Below, piece after piece: positions 54,552 to 62,635 of a stretch of 64,000 nucleotides of DNA. The number at the start of each line of letters is the position of its first letter. The first letter of the stretch is position 1. Origin of the DNA: Prescottella defluvii (GTDB taxonomy: Bacteria; Actinomycetota; Actinomycetes; Mycobacteriales; Mycobacteriaceae); the NCBI RefSeq assembly GCF_000738775.1, contig NZ_JPOC01000008.1, positions 124,001 to 188,000 of the forward strand, read 5' to 3'. A program made the position numbers and the translations under genes. A model generated the notes under the pieces. That model was given only the letters and a program-made list of their open reading frames with translations, searched no databases and was not told the origin of the DNA.

Positions 54552-55292
54552 ATGTCGGCCCTGCTGCGACTCACCACCACCGAAACCAAACTCTTCTTCC
54601 GCGAGCCGATCAGCGTGATCTTCGCGCTCCTGCTCCCCCCGCTCCTGCTTGTCGTCCTCGGCGCGATCCCGTCGTTCCGGGAGCCCGACCCGGACCTCGG
54701 CGGCCTACGGATCATCGACCTGTACTCGCCCATCGTCGTTGCCTTGGCCGTCACGACGCTGGCGACCAGCACTCTCCCCCAGCAGTTCGCCACCTACCGA
54801 GAGAAGGGTGTCCTGCGACGGATGCGGATCACGCCGGTCAAGCCCACCGTCATGCTCGGCGCCCAACTGCTGACGTCCACGATCATGGCAACGGTGACAA
54901 CGGTGCTCGTGCTCGCCATCGGCCGACTGGTGTTCGCCGTGAACCTGCCCCGGGACCTGCTGGCCTATCCGGTCGCGTTCGCGCTGACGGCGTCGGCGAT
55001 GCTGGCAATCGGACTGCTTGTCGCGTCACTGGCGCCCAGTGGCACGAGCGCCGGCGCGATCGGGCTGGTGTTGTTCTTCCCGCTGGTGTTCTTCGCCGGG
55101 CTGTGGATTCCGCGTGACGCGATGAACGACGTCCTGCGCACGATCAGCGACTTCACTCCGTTGGGTGCCGGCGTACAGTCCCTTCAGGACGCCACCGCCG
55201 GTCACTGGCCGCAACCGCTCCATCTCGCGGTCATGGTGGGATGGACGATCGTGGCCGGCGGACTGGCCGCGCGGTACTTCCGGTGGGAGTAG
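54552..55292 (+). CDS. ABC-2 type transporter permease
   Basis: A protein of 246 aa with six hydrophobic helices: FALLLPPLLLVVLGAI, IVVALAVTTLATSTL, TVTTVLVLAIGRLVF, ALTASAMLAIGLLVASL, AIGLVLFFPLVFFAGLWIP and a final VMVGWTIVAGGLAARYF. The YREKGVLRRMRITPV loop after helix 2 is the typical ABC-2 coupling region. GAGGAG precedes the ATG. It follows its ATPase and lies 3 bases before the kinase gene, so the four genes form one operon. Confidence 0.9.
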   Translation: MSALLRLTTTETKLFFREPISVIFALLLPPLLLVVLGAIPSFREPDPDLGGLRIIDLYSPIVVALAVTTLATSTLPQQFATYREKGVLRRMRITPVKPTVMLGAQLLTSTIMATVTTVLVLAIGRLVFAVNLPRDLLAYPVAFALTASAMLAIGLLVASLAPSGTSAGAIGLVLFFPLVFFAGLWIPRDAMNDVLRTISDFTPLGAGVQSLQDATAGHWPQPLHLAVMVGWTIVAGGLAARYFRWE

Positions 55293-55295
55293 ATC

Positions 55296-56564
55296 ATGAG
55301 CAACGAGGTGGCGCTGCGGGCGGAGCACGAGCGGGCGGAGCGCTGGGAGACCGCGGTCATCAGGGTTCTTCCGTACATTCTCCTGGCATCGAGCACCGTA
55401 ATCACTGTGCTGCAAACGGGTTCGGTGCACCTGGCGGCTGCTCTGGGTCTCACGTTCGTGGCCACTGTGTGGCTGCTCTGGCTTCGTGTCCTGGACCGAT
55501 CTCCCGTCGACGGGCCGTTGATCGGCGTGTACTACGCCGGGCTCATGGTGTTGTGCGCCGGTCTGGTGGCGCTCGCGCCCTGGTACGGCATCTTCGCCTT
55601 CATCGGATACGTCCACGCGTTCCTGTTCCTGACGGGCCTGTGGCGGTATGTCGGTGTCGTCGCCACGTCATTGATCATGGCGGTGACATACATGGGCGGA
55701 CTGTCCAGGATCACCGCTGACGACCTGTGGGTGTGGGTCGCCATCAGCGTGGTCAGCATCGTGATGGCCGGAACCTTCTTCTACTTCGCCGACACGTCCG
55801 AGCAGCACGGTCACAGGCAGAGTCGGGCACTCGCCGAACTACATGACGCCAACACCAAGCTGGAGACAGCACTGGACGAGAACGCCGCGCTGCACGCTCA
55901 GTTGTTGACCCAGGCGCGCGAGGCCGGCGTCCTGGACGAACGGCAGAGGATGGCACGCGAGATCCACGACACCCTGGCCCAGAGCCTCGCGGGCATCGTC
56001 ACCCAGCTCGAGGCAGCCGAGCAGACGATGGACGGCCCGTCGGCGTCACGTCGGCATGTCGTGAAAGCGATGGACCTGGCGCGAGGAGGTCTGATCGACG
56101 CGCGGCGGACGGTCCACGCGGTGGAGCCACAGGTGCTCGCGGATGCCCGCCTCCCGGACGCGATCGGTGATGTGGCCAGAGGCTGGTCGGAGACGAACGA
56201 CATCCGCGCCGTCCTGACGGTCACCGGTGACCCCAGACCCATGCACACTGATGTGGAGGTGACCCTGCTGCGGGCTGCGCAGGAGGCACTCGCCAACGTC
56301 GCCAAACACGCCGAAGCCAACAGGGTCGGCCTGACCCTGTCCTACATGGAGGACCTGGTGACCCTCGACGTGCGCGATGACGGAGTCGGTTTCGATCCCC
56401 ACGCCACACGCGTGAACGGCTCCGCGAACGGTGGATTCGGGCTCGCGGGTATGCGGCAGCGCGTGCAGCGCCTGACCGGCCGACTCGATATCGAGTCCGA
56501 GCCCGGCGGGGGCACCGCGATCTCGGCCTCCGTGCCGGCGATCCCGGCGGGCGGTGGGCAGTGA
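55296..56564 (+). CDS. Sensor histidine kinase, NarL/DesK class (HisKA_3)
   Basis: A protein of 422 aa. Five or six membrane helices lie within residues 22-165, with no large extracellular sensor, then a coiled linker (about 172-212). The phosphoacceptor is His224 in RMAREIHDTLAQSLAG, the HisKA_3 form, and the ATPase domain has EALANVAKHAEANRV (N box) and DDGVGFDP (G1). An intramembrane-sensing kinase next to an ABC exporter often senses the transported drug or membrane stress. It overlaps the regulator gene by 4 bases (GTGA). Confidence 0.92.
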   Translation: MSNEVALRAEHERAERWETAVIRVLPYILLASSTVITVLQTGSVHLAAALGLTFVATVWLLWLRVLDRSPVDGPLIGVYYAGLMVLCAGLVALAPWYGIFAFIGYVHAFLFLTGLWRYVGVVATSLIMAVTYMGGLSRITADDLWVWVAISVVSIVMAGTFFYFADTSEQHGHRQSRALAELHDANTKLETALDENAALHAQLLTQAREAGVLDERQRMAREIHDTLAQSLAGIVTQLEAAEQTMDGPSASRRHVVKAMDLARGGLIDARRTVHAVEPQVLADARLPDAIGDVARGWSETNDIRAVLTVTGDPRPMHTDVEVTLLRAAQEALANVAKHAEANRVGLTLSYMEDLVTLDVRDDGVGFDPHATRVNGSANGGFGLAGMRQRVQRLTGRLDIESEPGGGTAISASVPAIPAGGGQ

Positions 56565-57190
56565 TCTCCCTGCTGATCGTCGACGATCACCCGGTCGTGC
56601 GTGACGGGCTGCGGAGCATGTTCAGCGCGGACCCCCGCTTCGAGGTCCTCGGCGAAGCCGCCGACGGCGCGGAGGCCGTCGCCGCTGCGACCAGGATCCA
56701 GCCGGACGTGATTCTCATGGACCTGCGGATGGCCGGGACCGACGGCGTCACTGCCATCAGGGAACTGGCCGAGCGGGGGGTGCCCGCGCGAGTGCTGGTG
56801 CTCACCACGTACGACACCGACAGCGACGTGCTTCCCGCAATCGAAGCCGGCGCCACGGGATACCTGTTGAAGGACGCGCCGAGGGAAGAACTGTTCCGGG
56901 CGGTGCAGGCGGCGGCCCGGGGCCAGGCGGTACTCTCGCCGGCCGTTGCGACCCGGCTCATCGGCCAGCTGCGGCAACCGGCACGGGAGCCGCTGTCGCA
57001 GCGTGAACTCGAGGTGCTCGAGCTGATCGCCCGCGGCTCGACGAACCGGGATACCGCGCGGCAACTGTTCATCAGCGAGGCGACCGTCAAGACGCACCTG
57101 CTGCACGTCTACGCGAAGCTCGGTGTCAATGACCGTGCGGCCGCGGTTGCCACCGCGTTCTCCCGCGGGTACCTGACTCCGCGTCACTGA
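56561..57190 (+). CDS. LuxR/NarL-family response regulator
   Basis: A protein of 209 aa. The receiver domain has the acidic pair DD at residues 8-9, phosphoacceptor Asp54 in ILMDLRM and Lys104 in GYLLKD. The C-terminal LuxR helix-turn-helix (about 143-200) has LSQRELEVLELIARG and ATVKTHLLHVYAKLGV. The GTG start overlaps the kinase stop, so the pair is translationally coupled. It most likely controls the ABC exporter operon. Its last 65 bases overlap the convergent UvrA-like gene. Confidence 0.93.
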   Translation: MISLLIVDDHPVVRDGLRSMFSADPRFEVLGEAADGAEAVAAATRIQPDVILMDLRMAGTDGVTAIRELAERGVPARVLVLTTYDTDSDVLPAIEAGATGYLLKDAPREELFRAVQAAARGQAVLSPAVATRLIGQLRQPAREPLSQRELEVLELIARGSTNRDTARQLFISEATVKTHLLHVYAKLGVNDRAAAVATAFSRGYLTPRH

Positions 57191-59522
57191 CCGCGCATTG
57201 ATCGGTTCGGTCCTGCCGTGGCGGTCCGGCTTGTCCGAGGTAGCGGCCGGTGACGGATGCGGAGGAGCGGATCAGTTCGTGGGGGCTGCCTTGGAACACG
57301 ACCATGCCACCGTGGTGGCCTGCGCCCGGGCCGATGTCGATGACGTGATCGGCGTGCGCGATGACCCGCAGGTTGTGCTCGATGACGACGATCGTGGCGC
57401 CGGCGTCGACAAGTTCGTCGAAGAGATGGAGTAGGCGGTCGACATCGGTGCCGTGAAGGCCGGCGGTCGGCTCGTCGAGGACGATTCTCAGTTCGCTGAA
57501 GTCTGCGACCTCCCCGAGGTGCCGGGCAAGCAACAGCCGCTGACGCTCACCGCCGGAGAAGGTGTCGAGGCTCTGGCCGATCGAGAGGTAGCCGAGCCCG
57601 ACACGTTCGATCCAGCGGAGCCGGTCAGCGATGTCGGGGTGCTCGGCGAGTAGTTCGATCGCCCGGGCCGGATTCATCGCGAGGAGGTCTGCGATCGTGT
57701 GGCCGCGGACGGTCGCTGCCAGCGTGGTGGTGTTGAAGCGTGATCCACCACAGGCGTCGCACTCGGTCTGCACGTCCTCGAGGAAGGCAAGGTCGGTGAC
57801 GATGCGGCCCTTGCCCTTGCAGACGGGACACGCCCCGCGCCCATTCGCGCTGAACCAGGACGGATGAAGACCTGTGGCAGCACCGAAGACGCCGCGAATG
57901 GACTCGGCGATACCGAGAACGGTGACGGGCGTCGAGCGGATGCCACCCCTCAGCGGTGCCTGGTCCACGACCAGGAAGCCCGGATGCTGCCGAGGAAGCT
58001 CGGTTGCGAACAGGGTGCTCTTCCCGGAGCCGGCAACGCCGGAGGCGGTGGTGAGCACACCGAGTGGAACCTCGACGGTGATGTCGCGCAGGTTGTGGGT
58101 GCAGGCGTTCGCGATGGTCACCGACCCACGGAACGTTCTGATCCGTTCCCGCACGCGGATCGGCGAGTTCAGCATGCGGCCAGTTTCGGTGTCTGCCTGC
58201 AGAAGCCCTGCGGGGGTGCCCTGGTATCGGATGGTGCCGCCGTTCGTTCCGGCGCCGGGCCCGAGGTCGATGATGTGATCGGCGGCGGCGATGACACTGG
58301 GATGGTGCTCGACCACCAGAACCGTGTTGTGCGCGTCGCGGAGCTGTGCGAGTAGTTCGAGCAGTCGGTGCACGTCGTGCGGGTGCAGACCGGTGCTGGG
58401 CTCGTCGAACACGTAACTCACGTCGCTGAGCGCGCTGCCGAGGTGGCGGACGATCTTGACGCGCTGCGCCTCACCGCCTGAGAGGGAACTCGAGACCCGG
58501 TCGAGGCTGAGGTAACCGAGTCCCACGGTGTCGAGGGCGGCGAGCCGGTCTCCGACGGCCCGGAGCAGCGGGGCCACCGCGGTCGACCGCACACGCGCGG
58601 CAACCTCGCGCAGGTCGCTGACCGGCAGGGCCGACCAGTCGCTGATCGACCGGCCGTCGATCAGGCTTGCGCGGGCGCGGGCGTTGAGTCGCGTGCCGGC
58701 GCAGTCGGGACAGGTACGGCGGGTGACGATGTGGTCGAGTGCGGCCTTCTCTTCGTCGGTGAGCCGCGATGGCCGCTTGCGCAGATACGAGTTCCGCAGC
58801 CTCGGTAGGATTCCGTCGAAGATCCGCGATTCCGGGTACTCGGGGTGGGGATTCGTCAGGCGCAGTCCCTGCGCGTGCAGCAGGCTGTCCAGCTCCGCCG
58901 CAGGCAGAGATGTGAGCGGGAGGTCCGGGTCCACGAGGCCGGCATGGACCAGCCGTTTCCACCGATAGGTGCCGGGTGAGAAGGTCGGGAACCGGACGGC
59001 ACCGTCCCGCAGACTCCGTGAGGTGTCGAGCAGTCGCGTCAGATCGATGTCGTCCACAGTGCCGATACCCTCGCAGCGAAGGCACATTCCGCTCGGATCG
59101 TTGAACGAGTACGAGGGTGAGAACCCTGCCGAGGGCTCACCGACCCGGGAGAACAGCAGGCGCAGCAGGGGTGCGATGTCGCTGGCGGTGCCGACGGTCG
59201 AGCGGGTGTTGCCGGTGAAACGGCGCTGGTCGACGATCGTGGTGAACGTCAACCCGTCCACGAGGTCGACGTCGGCCGGCGGATGCTGTGGGAGACGGTT
59301 CCGCACGAACACCGGGTAGCTCTCGGCGGCCAGTCGTTGGGCTTCTGCCGCGATGGTGTCGAACGCGAGGGACGACTTCCCCGACCCGGACACGCCGGAG
59401 AACACCGTCAAGCAATGCTTGGGCACCCGCACCGACAGATCGCGAAGGTTGTTCGTCCGTGCACCCTCGACGGTGATCCACGATCCGCGATCCCGGCCCC
59501 GATCACCTGTGTCCCGATTCAT
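57126..59522 (-). CDS. UvrA-like ABC ATPase, drug-resistance (DrrC) type paralogue
   Basis: A protein of 798 aa, about 150 shorter than housekeeping UvrA. It has two ABC modules with Walker A motifs GVSGSGKSS and GVAGSGKST, signatures LSGGEAQRVKI and FSGGERQRLLL, and Walker B motifs VFDEPSTGL and IVLDEPTAGLHG. CxxC zinc modules remain (CLRCEG, CPDCAG, CPVCKG with CDACGG), but the UvrB-binding region looks shortened. Such paralogues (DrrC, self-resistance UvrA-like proteins) protect against DNA-binding drugs in producers; a repair role is less likely. It is divergent from a WYL regulator across 83 bases that hold a good operator, so its expression is probably controlled by that regulator. Confidence 0.88.
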   Translation of the reverse strand: MNRDTGDRGRDRGSWITVEGARTNNLRDLSVRVPKHCLTVFSGVSGSGKSSLAFDTIAAEAQRLAAESYPVFVRNRLPQHPPADVDLVDGLTFTTIVDQRRFTGNTRSTVGTASDIAPLLRLLFSRVGEPSAGFSPSYSFNDPSGMCLRCEGIGTVDDIDLTRLLDTSRSLRDGAVRFPTFSPGTYRWKRLVHAGLVDPDLPLTSLPAAELDSLLHAQGLRLTNPHPEYPESRIFDGILPRLRNSYLRKRPSRLTDEEKAALDHIVTRRTCPDCAGTRLNARARASLIDGRSISDWSALPVSDLREVAARVRSTAVAPLLRAVGDRLAALDTVGLGYLSLDRVSSSLSGGEAQRVKIVRHLGSALSDVSYVFDEPSTGLHPHDVHRLLELLAQLRDAHNTVLVVEHHPSVIAAADHIIDLGPGAGTNGGTIRYQGTPAGLLQADTETGRMLNSPIRVRERIRTFRGSVTIANACTHNLRDITVEVPLGVLTTASGVAGSGKSTLFATELPRQHPGFLVVDQAPLRGGIRSTPVTVLGIAESIRGVFGAATGLHPSWFSANGRGACPVCKGKGRIVTDLAFLEDVQTECDACGGSRFNTTTLAATVRGHTIADLLAMNPARAIELLAEHPDIADRLRWIERVGLGYLSIGQSLDTFSGGERQRLLLARHLGEVADFSELRIVLDEPTAGLHGTDVDRLLHLFDELVDAGATIVVIEHNLRVIAHADHVIDIGPGAGHHGGMVVFQGSPHELIRSSASVTGRYLGQAGPPRQDRTDQCAVSDAESGTRGRTRWQPRPHGH

Positions 59523-59533
59523 GCTATCGACGC

Positions 59534-59564
59534 TACAATCGATTGTGGACGTATTCTGTCCACA
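59534..59564 (+). promoter_or_regulatory. -10-like box and perfect inverted repeat between the UvrA-like and WYL genes
   Basis: TACAAT at 59534-59539 is a good -10 toward the WYL gene. Just downstream, TGTGGAC (59544-59550) and GTCCACA (59558-59564) form a perfect 7-bp inverted repeat with a 7-base spacer. A regulator bound there would block transcription start, as expected for autorepression, and could also control the divergent UvrA-like gene, whose start is 12 bases from the -10. Confidence 0.5.
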
Positions 59565-59605
59565 TTTATTGGGACGGCACGAAGCGGCAGATCAGGAGCC
59601 CGACG

Positions 59606-60565
59606 ATGGCGACCACACGGGAACGGATGCTGCGATTGCTGTCCCTGCTGCAATCGGGCCGCCACTGGTCCGCCACCGATCTGGCCGCCGCCATGGAGAC
59701 AACCCCGCGCACCCTGCGCCGCGACATCGAGCACTTGCGGGAACAGGGCTATCCGGTGGTGAGCACCCGCGGACCGGGTGGACACTACCGACTCGTCGCC
59801 GGAGCAGCCCTCCCGCCACTCATGCTCGATGACGACGAGGCCGTCGCCTCGGTTCTCGGGCTCAGGCTCGTCATGGCGGGCGGGGCCGGCGTCGACCTTC
59901 AGTCCGACGCCGCCGACCGTGCGATCACGAAGCTTCGCCGCATCCTGCCCAGGCCTCTGCGGCTGAGAACGGACCACCTGCTCGCCGCCATCGACATCGA
60001 GGCCACACGCCACCCCCAGCCCAGCTCGGACGTCGTACGCCGTCTCGCCGAAAGCATCACGACGCACAACCGTGTCACCTTCGATCATGCGCGCGGCGGA
60101 CGAAGCATCAGCCGGACCGTCGAGCCGTACCGGATCGTGCGTGCCCGGGGACACTGGTACCTCTTCTGCTGGGACACCACCCGCGACGACTGGCGAAGCT
60201 TCCGACTCGATCGGATCACGTCGCCGATTACGGCGAACGCCACGTTCCGACCCCGGCCCCTACCCACCGACGATGTCGCGGGCTACGTCGGTGATCGGTT
60301 CGGCGGTCCGCCACAACTGCGCGTCGTGCTGACCCTCCACACGGACGCCCGCGATGCCGCGACTCGCCTCCACCGCATCGACGGGTCTCTGGAGCCGATC
60401 GACGATTCGCGATGTCGATACACCGCCCACGTCGATTCCGCCGAATGGCTCGCCACCGTCCTGGTCCTCTCCGGCCTCGGCTTCACCATCGAGGAGTCGG
60501 ACGAGTTCGCGACCTACATCGCGGACGCGGGGAACCGGCTCCTCGCGGCGGTCGTGGACCGGTAG
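59606..60565 (+). CDS. YafY-type HTH-WYL transcriptional regulator
   Basis: A protein of 319 aa. The N-terminal DeoR-like winged helix covers about residues 1-60 (RERMLRLLSLLQSG, SATDLAAAMETTPRTLRRDIEHLR). The central WYL domain has the motif in RARGHWYLFCWD followed by FRLDRI, and a C-terminal WCX-type extension ends the protein. WYL domains sense ligands or nucleic acid; family members control DNA repair, phage defence and drug resistance. AGGAG lies before the ATG. Divergence from a UvrA-like ATPase gene with a shared operator suggests it regulates that gene and itself. Confidence 0.9.
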   Translation: MATTRERMLRLLSLLQSGRHWSATDLAAAMETTPRTLRRDIEHLREQGYPVVSTRGPGGHYRLVAGAALPPLMLDDDEAVASVLGLRLVMAGGAGVDLQSDAADRAITKLRRILPRPLRLRTDHLLAAIDIEATRHPQPSSDVVRRLAESITTHNRVTFDHARGGRSISRTVEPYRIVRARGHWYLFCWDTTRDDWRSFRLDRITSPITANATFRPRPLPTDDVAGYVGDRFGGPPQLRVVLTLHTDARDAATRLHRIDGSLEPIDDSRCRYTAHVDSAEWLATVLVLSGLGFTIEESDEFATYIADAGNRLLAAVVDR

Positions 60566-60575
60566 CCGCCCACGA

Positions 60576-60953
60576 TCAGCGGTAGGTCTCCACGTGGGCG
60601 CCGGTGATGACTCCGAGATTGAACGAGGGGGCGCCCCAGTTCGTGCCGCATGCCCCCGTCTCCCGGCCCGTCGGCGCGAAGGAGCGACTGGACTGGCTGT
60701 AGGGGCCGATCGCGTAGAGCGGAAAGGCGTTGGGGATGCCGTGCAGACCCCAGCAGTCGACGACCAGAACATACTCCCGACCAGGGGATGCACCGGTGTC
60801 CTGGCAGGTGGCCGACGCATTGAATGGGTCCCATTGAACGACGCACGGGGCGGGGTCGGCCTGGGCAGTGCCGGAGCCGACGACCGTCGCGAAAGCCAAC
60901 CCCGATACGGCCACGGCCGTGACGCGTGCAGCTGCGAGAAGAGCGATTCTCAT
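60576..60953 (-). CDS. Small secreted protein of unknown function
   Basis: A protein of 125 aa with a signal peptide (MRIALLAAARVTAVAVSGLAF, cleavage near AQADPAP). The mature part has four Cys, probably two disulfides, and a PFNASATCQDTG start. The layout is like many small mycobacterial and rhodococcal exported proteins, but I do not recognise the family. AAGGAT precedes the ATG; the in-frame upstream ATG at 60980 is less likely. It is convergent with the WYL gene. Confidence 0.75.
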   Translation of the reverse strand: MRIALLAAARVTAVAVSGLAFATVVGSGTAQADPAPCVVQWDPFNASATCQDTGASPGREYVLVVDCWGLHGIPNAFPLYAIGPYSQSSRSFAPTGRETGACGTNWGAPSFNLGVITGAHVETYR

Positions 60954-61220
60954 AGAGATCCTTCCGGTAGCCAGTACCACCCTTGTCGGTCGTGCGTGAC
61001 GGAACGTTACTGCTGCAATGTCGAAAGTTACCGCTGTCCTTACGTTTTCACGCCGAAGGATGCGAACCGTCGACAGAATGACCGCTCCCCGAACCTCGGG
61101 AAGGCCTGTGGTGATGCCCGGTCCCCCGGATCCGGGTCTTCACGATCCTCCGCCGGGCTCGAATGCACGCCGGAACGTCCTACGATGGACGCATCCGATG
61201 TCCGGCCGAACGGAGGACAC

Positions 61221-61982
61221 GTGAGACACGACGAATACCGTGACGTGGGTCCGGTCTTCGAGTCGATGGCGGTGCTGGACCGGCGAGATCCGCGCTACCG
61301 CGTACTCCGCGATTCCGTGATCACGCGGTGCCTCCCTCTCGCGGATCACATCGCCCGCCGGTTCGACGGTCGCGGCGAGTTCCACGACGATCTGGTGCAG
61401 GTGGCGCGGGTGGGGCTCGTCAACGCGGTCAACCGCTACGACGCCGACGTGGGATCGGACTTCGTGGCGTTCGCGGTCCCGACCATGATGGGTGAGGTGC
61501 GGCGCCACTTCCGGGACACCGGGTGGTCGGTGCGGGTGCCCCGCCGAACGAAAGAACTGCATCTCGAGATCGGCCGTACGGCGGGCGCCCTGTCGCAGCG
61601 GCTCGGACGGCCGCCTACGCGCCGTGAGCTGGCAGCGGAGTTGCGGGTCCGCGAGGACGCAGTCGTGGACGGGTTGCTGGCCGGCAACGCGTACCGCACG
61701 GTGACGCTGGACGCCGGGCGCGGTCACGATCCTCCCCTGGCCGAGACTCTCGGCGCGGAGGATCGGCGTCTCGAGACGGTCGAGAATCACGAGACGCTCC
61801 GGCCGATGCTGGCGGCGCTTCCCGATCGCGAGCGCCGGATCGTGCTGTTGCGGTTCTTCGCGAACCTCACGCAGAGCCGGATCGCCGACGAGGTCGGGAT
61901 ATCCCAGATGCACGTCTCGCGACTGCTGGCTCGATCCCTCGCGACGCTCCGTCGTCAGCTCGACGGGCCGGGCGAACGCTGA
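61221..61982 (+). CDS. SigB/SigF/SigG-family RNA polymerase sigma factor
   Basis: A protein of 253 aa from a GTG with GGAGGA just upstream. Region 2 (RRFDGRGEFHDDLVQVARVGLVNAVNRYD, FVAFAVPTMMGEVRRHFRD), region 3 (RTKELHLEIGRTAG) and region 4 (LPDRERRIVLLRFFANLTQSRIADEVGISQMHVSRLL) are all present. The PTMMGEVRRHFRD segment marks the stress/sporulation SigB-F-G group. These are usually held by anti-sigma kinases, but none is encoded next door. An upstream direct repeat (GTTACTGCTG and GTTACCGCTG, 21 bases apart) may be regulatory. Confidence 0.92.
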   Translation: MRHDEYRDVGPVFESMAVLDRRDPRYRVLRDSVITRCLPLADHIARRFDGRGEFHDDLVQVARVGLVNAVNRYDADVGSDFVAFAVPTMMGEVRRHFRDTGWSVRVPRRTKELHLEIGRTAGALSQRLGRPPTRRELAAELRVREDAVVDGLLAGNAYRTVTLDAGRGHDPPLAETLGAEDRRLETVENHETLRPMLAALPDRERRIVLLRFFANLTQSRIADEVGISQMHVSRLLARSLATLRRQLDGPGER

Positions 61983-61991
61983 TTCCGCGGT

Positions 61992-62225
61992 TCAGACCCG
62001 GTCGACGAGCCGCTCGTGGCCGGCGAGCCGCGCACAGTTCGCACAGCAGAAGATCCGGCTCTCGTCCTCGACGCCGTGCCCGAGGATTCGACATCCGCAG
62101 TGACCGCACACCGGTGCCATCGCGTGCGCGGCACATTCGAAGCTGTCGAACACGCCGCGCCGATCCCCCATGATCACGGTGAACGCCTTGTCGTAGTCGT
62201 TGCCACACGTCTGACATGTCGGCAT
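61992..62225 (-). CDS. Small cysteine-rich zinc-binding protein
   Basis: A protein of 77 aa with eight or so Cys in CQTCGNDYD, FECAAHAMAPVCGHCGC and FCCANCARLAGH. The pattern is that of a treble-clef or double zinc ribbon, found as short stand-alone proteins in mycobacteria and rhodococci. It has no signal peptide. GGAGG lies 5 bases before the ATG. It is convergent with the sigma factor gene with only 9 bases between them. Role unknown. Confidence 0.8.
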   Translation of the reverse strand: MPTCQTCGNDYDKAFTVIMGDRRGVFDSFECAAHAMAPVCGHCGCRILGHGVEDESRIFCCANCARLAGHERLVDRV

Positions 62226-62635
62226 CTCGACCTCCTCCAGGTGCGCCGGCCGCGGGTGCCGACCGGCACCGATCGACTACCCCGTACAGGTCCGCGCCAC
62301 ACCTCGTCCGGCGGCGAGAATGCCCGGGACAGCACGATGCCCCACTGCGCTGGGGTGCGCAGCGGGGCATCGTGAAAATTGGAGGCCAGGCACACGTCGG
62401 GGGGTGCGCCTGGCCATCAACAAGGTATCGAGACCGTTCCGTCAGGGAAAGCTGCACCGGGGTGAAATCGGGGGTGAAGCGACCGGCAGGTGGGCCTCAC
62501 CCTCGACGTCCGCGTCCACCCGTGGACCTCGACGGGCCCGGACCGGCAGCCGATACACTTGTCGGGCGCGGTTCGAACACACTTTCGCCGCGCATTCGAC
62601 AGTGGAAGTCCCGGAAGGACATTGGAGCGGGCCCG
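62226..62635. other. Intergenic region upstream of the recombinase
   Basis: These 410 bases separate the divergent zinc-protein and recombinase genes. They contain a large 18-bp hairpin (62333-62374) and a smaller palindrome, GTCCAC-CC-GTGGAC, at 62514-62527. A tRNA-like GGTTCGAAC near 62569 was checked and is not part of a tRNA. No convincing gene was seen. Confidence 0.5.
62333..62374. repeat. 18-bp near-perfect inverted repeat
   Basis: The arm starting CACGATGCCCC pairs with the arm ending GGGGCATCGTG; 17 of 18 pairs match, with a 6-base TGGGGT loop. It lies between divergent genes, so it does not terminate either one. It could be a DNA cruciform-type recombination or regulatory site, or a structured RNA. 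Confidence 0.6.

Noticed and set aside
62560-62590. GGTTCGAAC, a T-loop-like motif before the recombinase, as a possible tRNA attachment site
   Set aside because: The flanks do not pair as a T-stem and no tRNA body is present, so it is not an integration target I can support.
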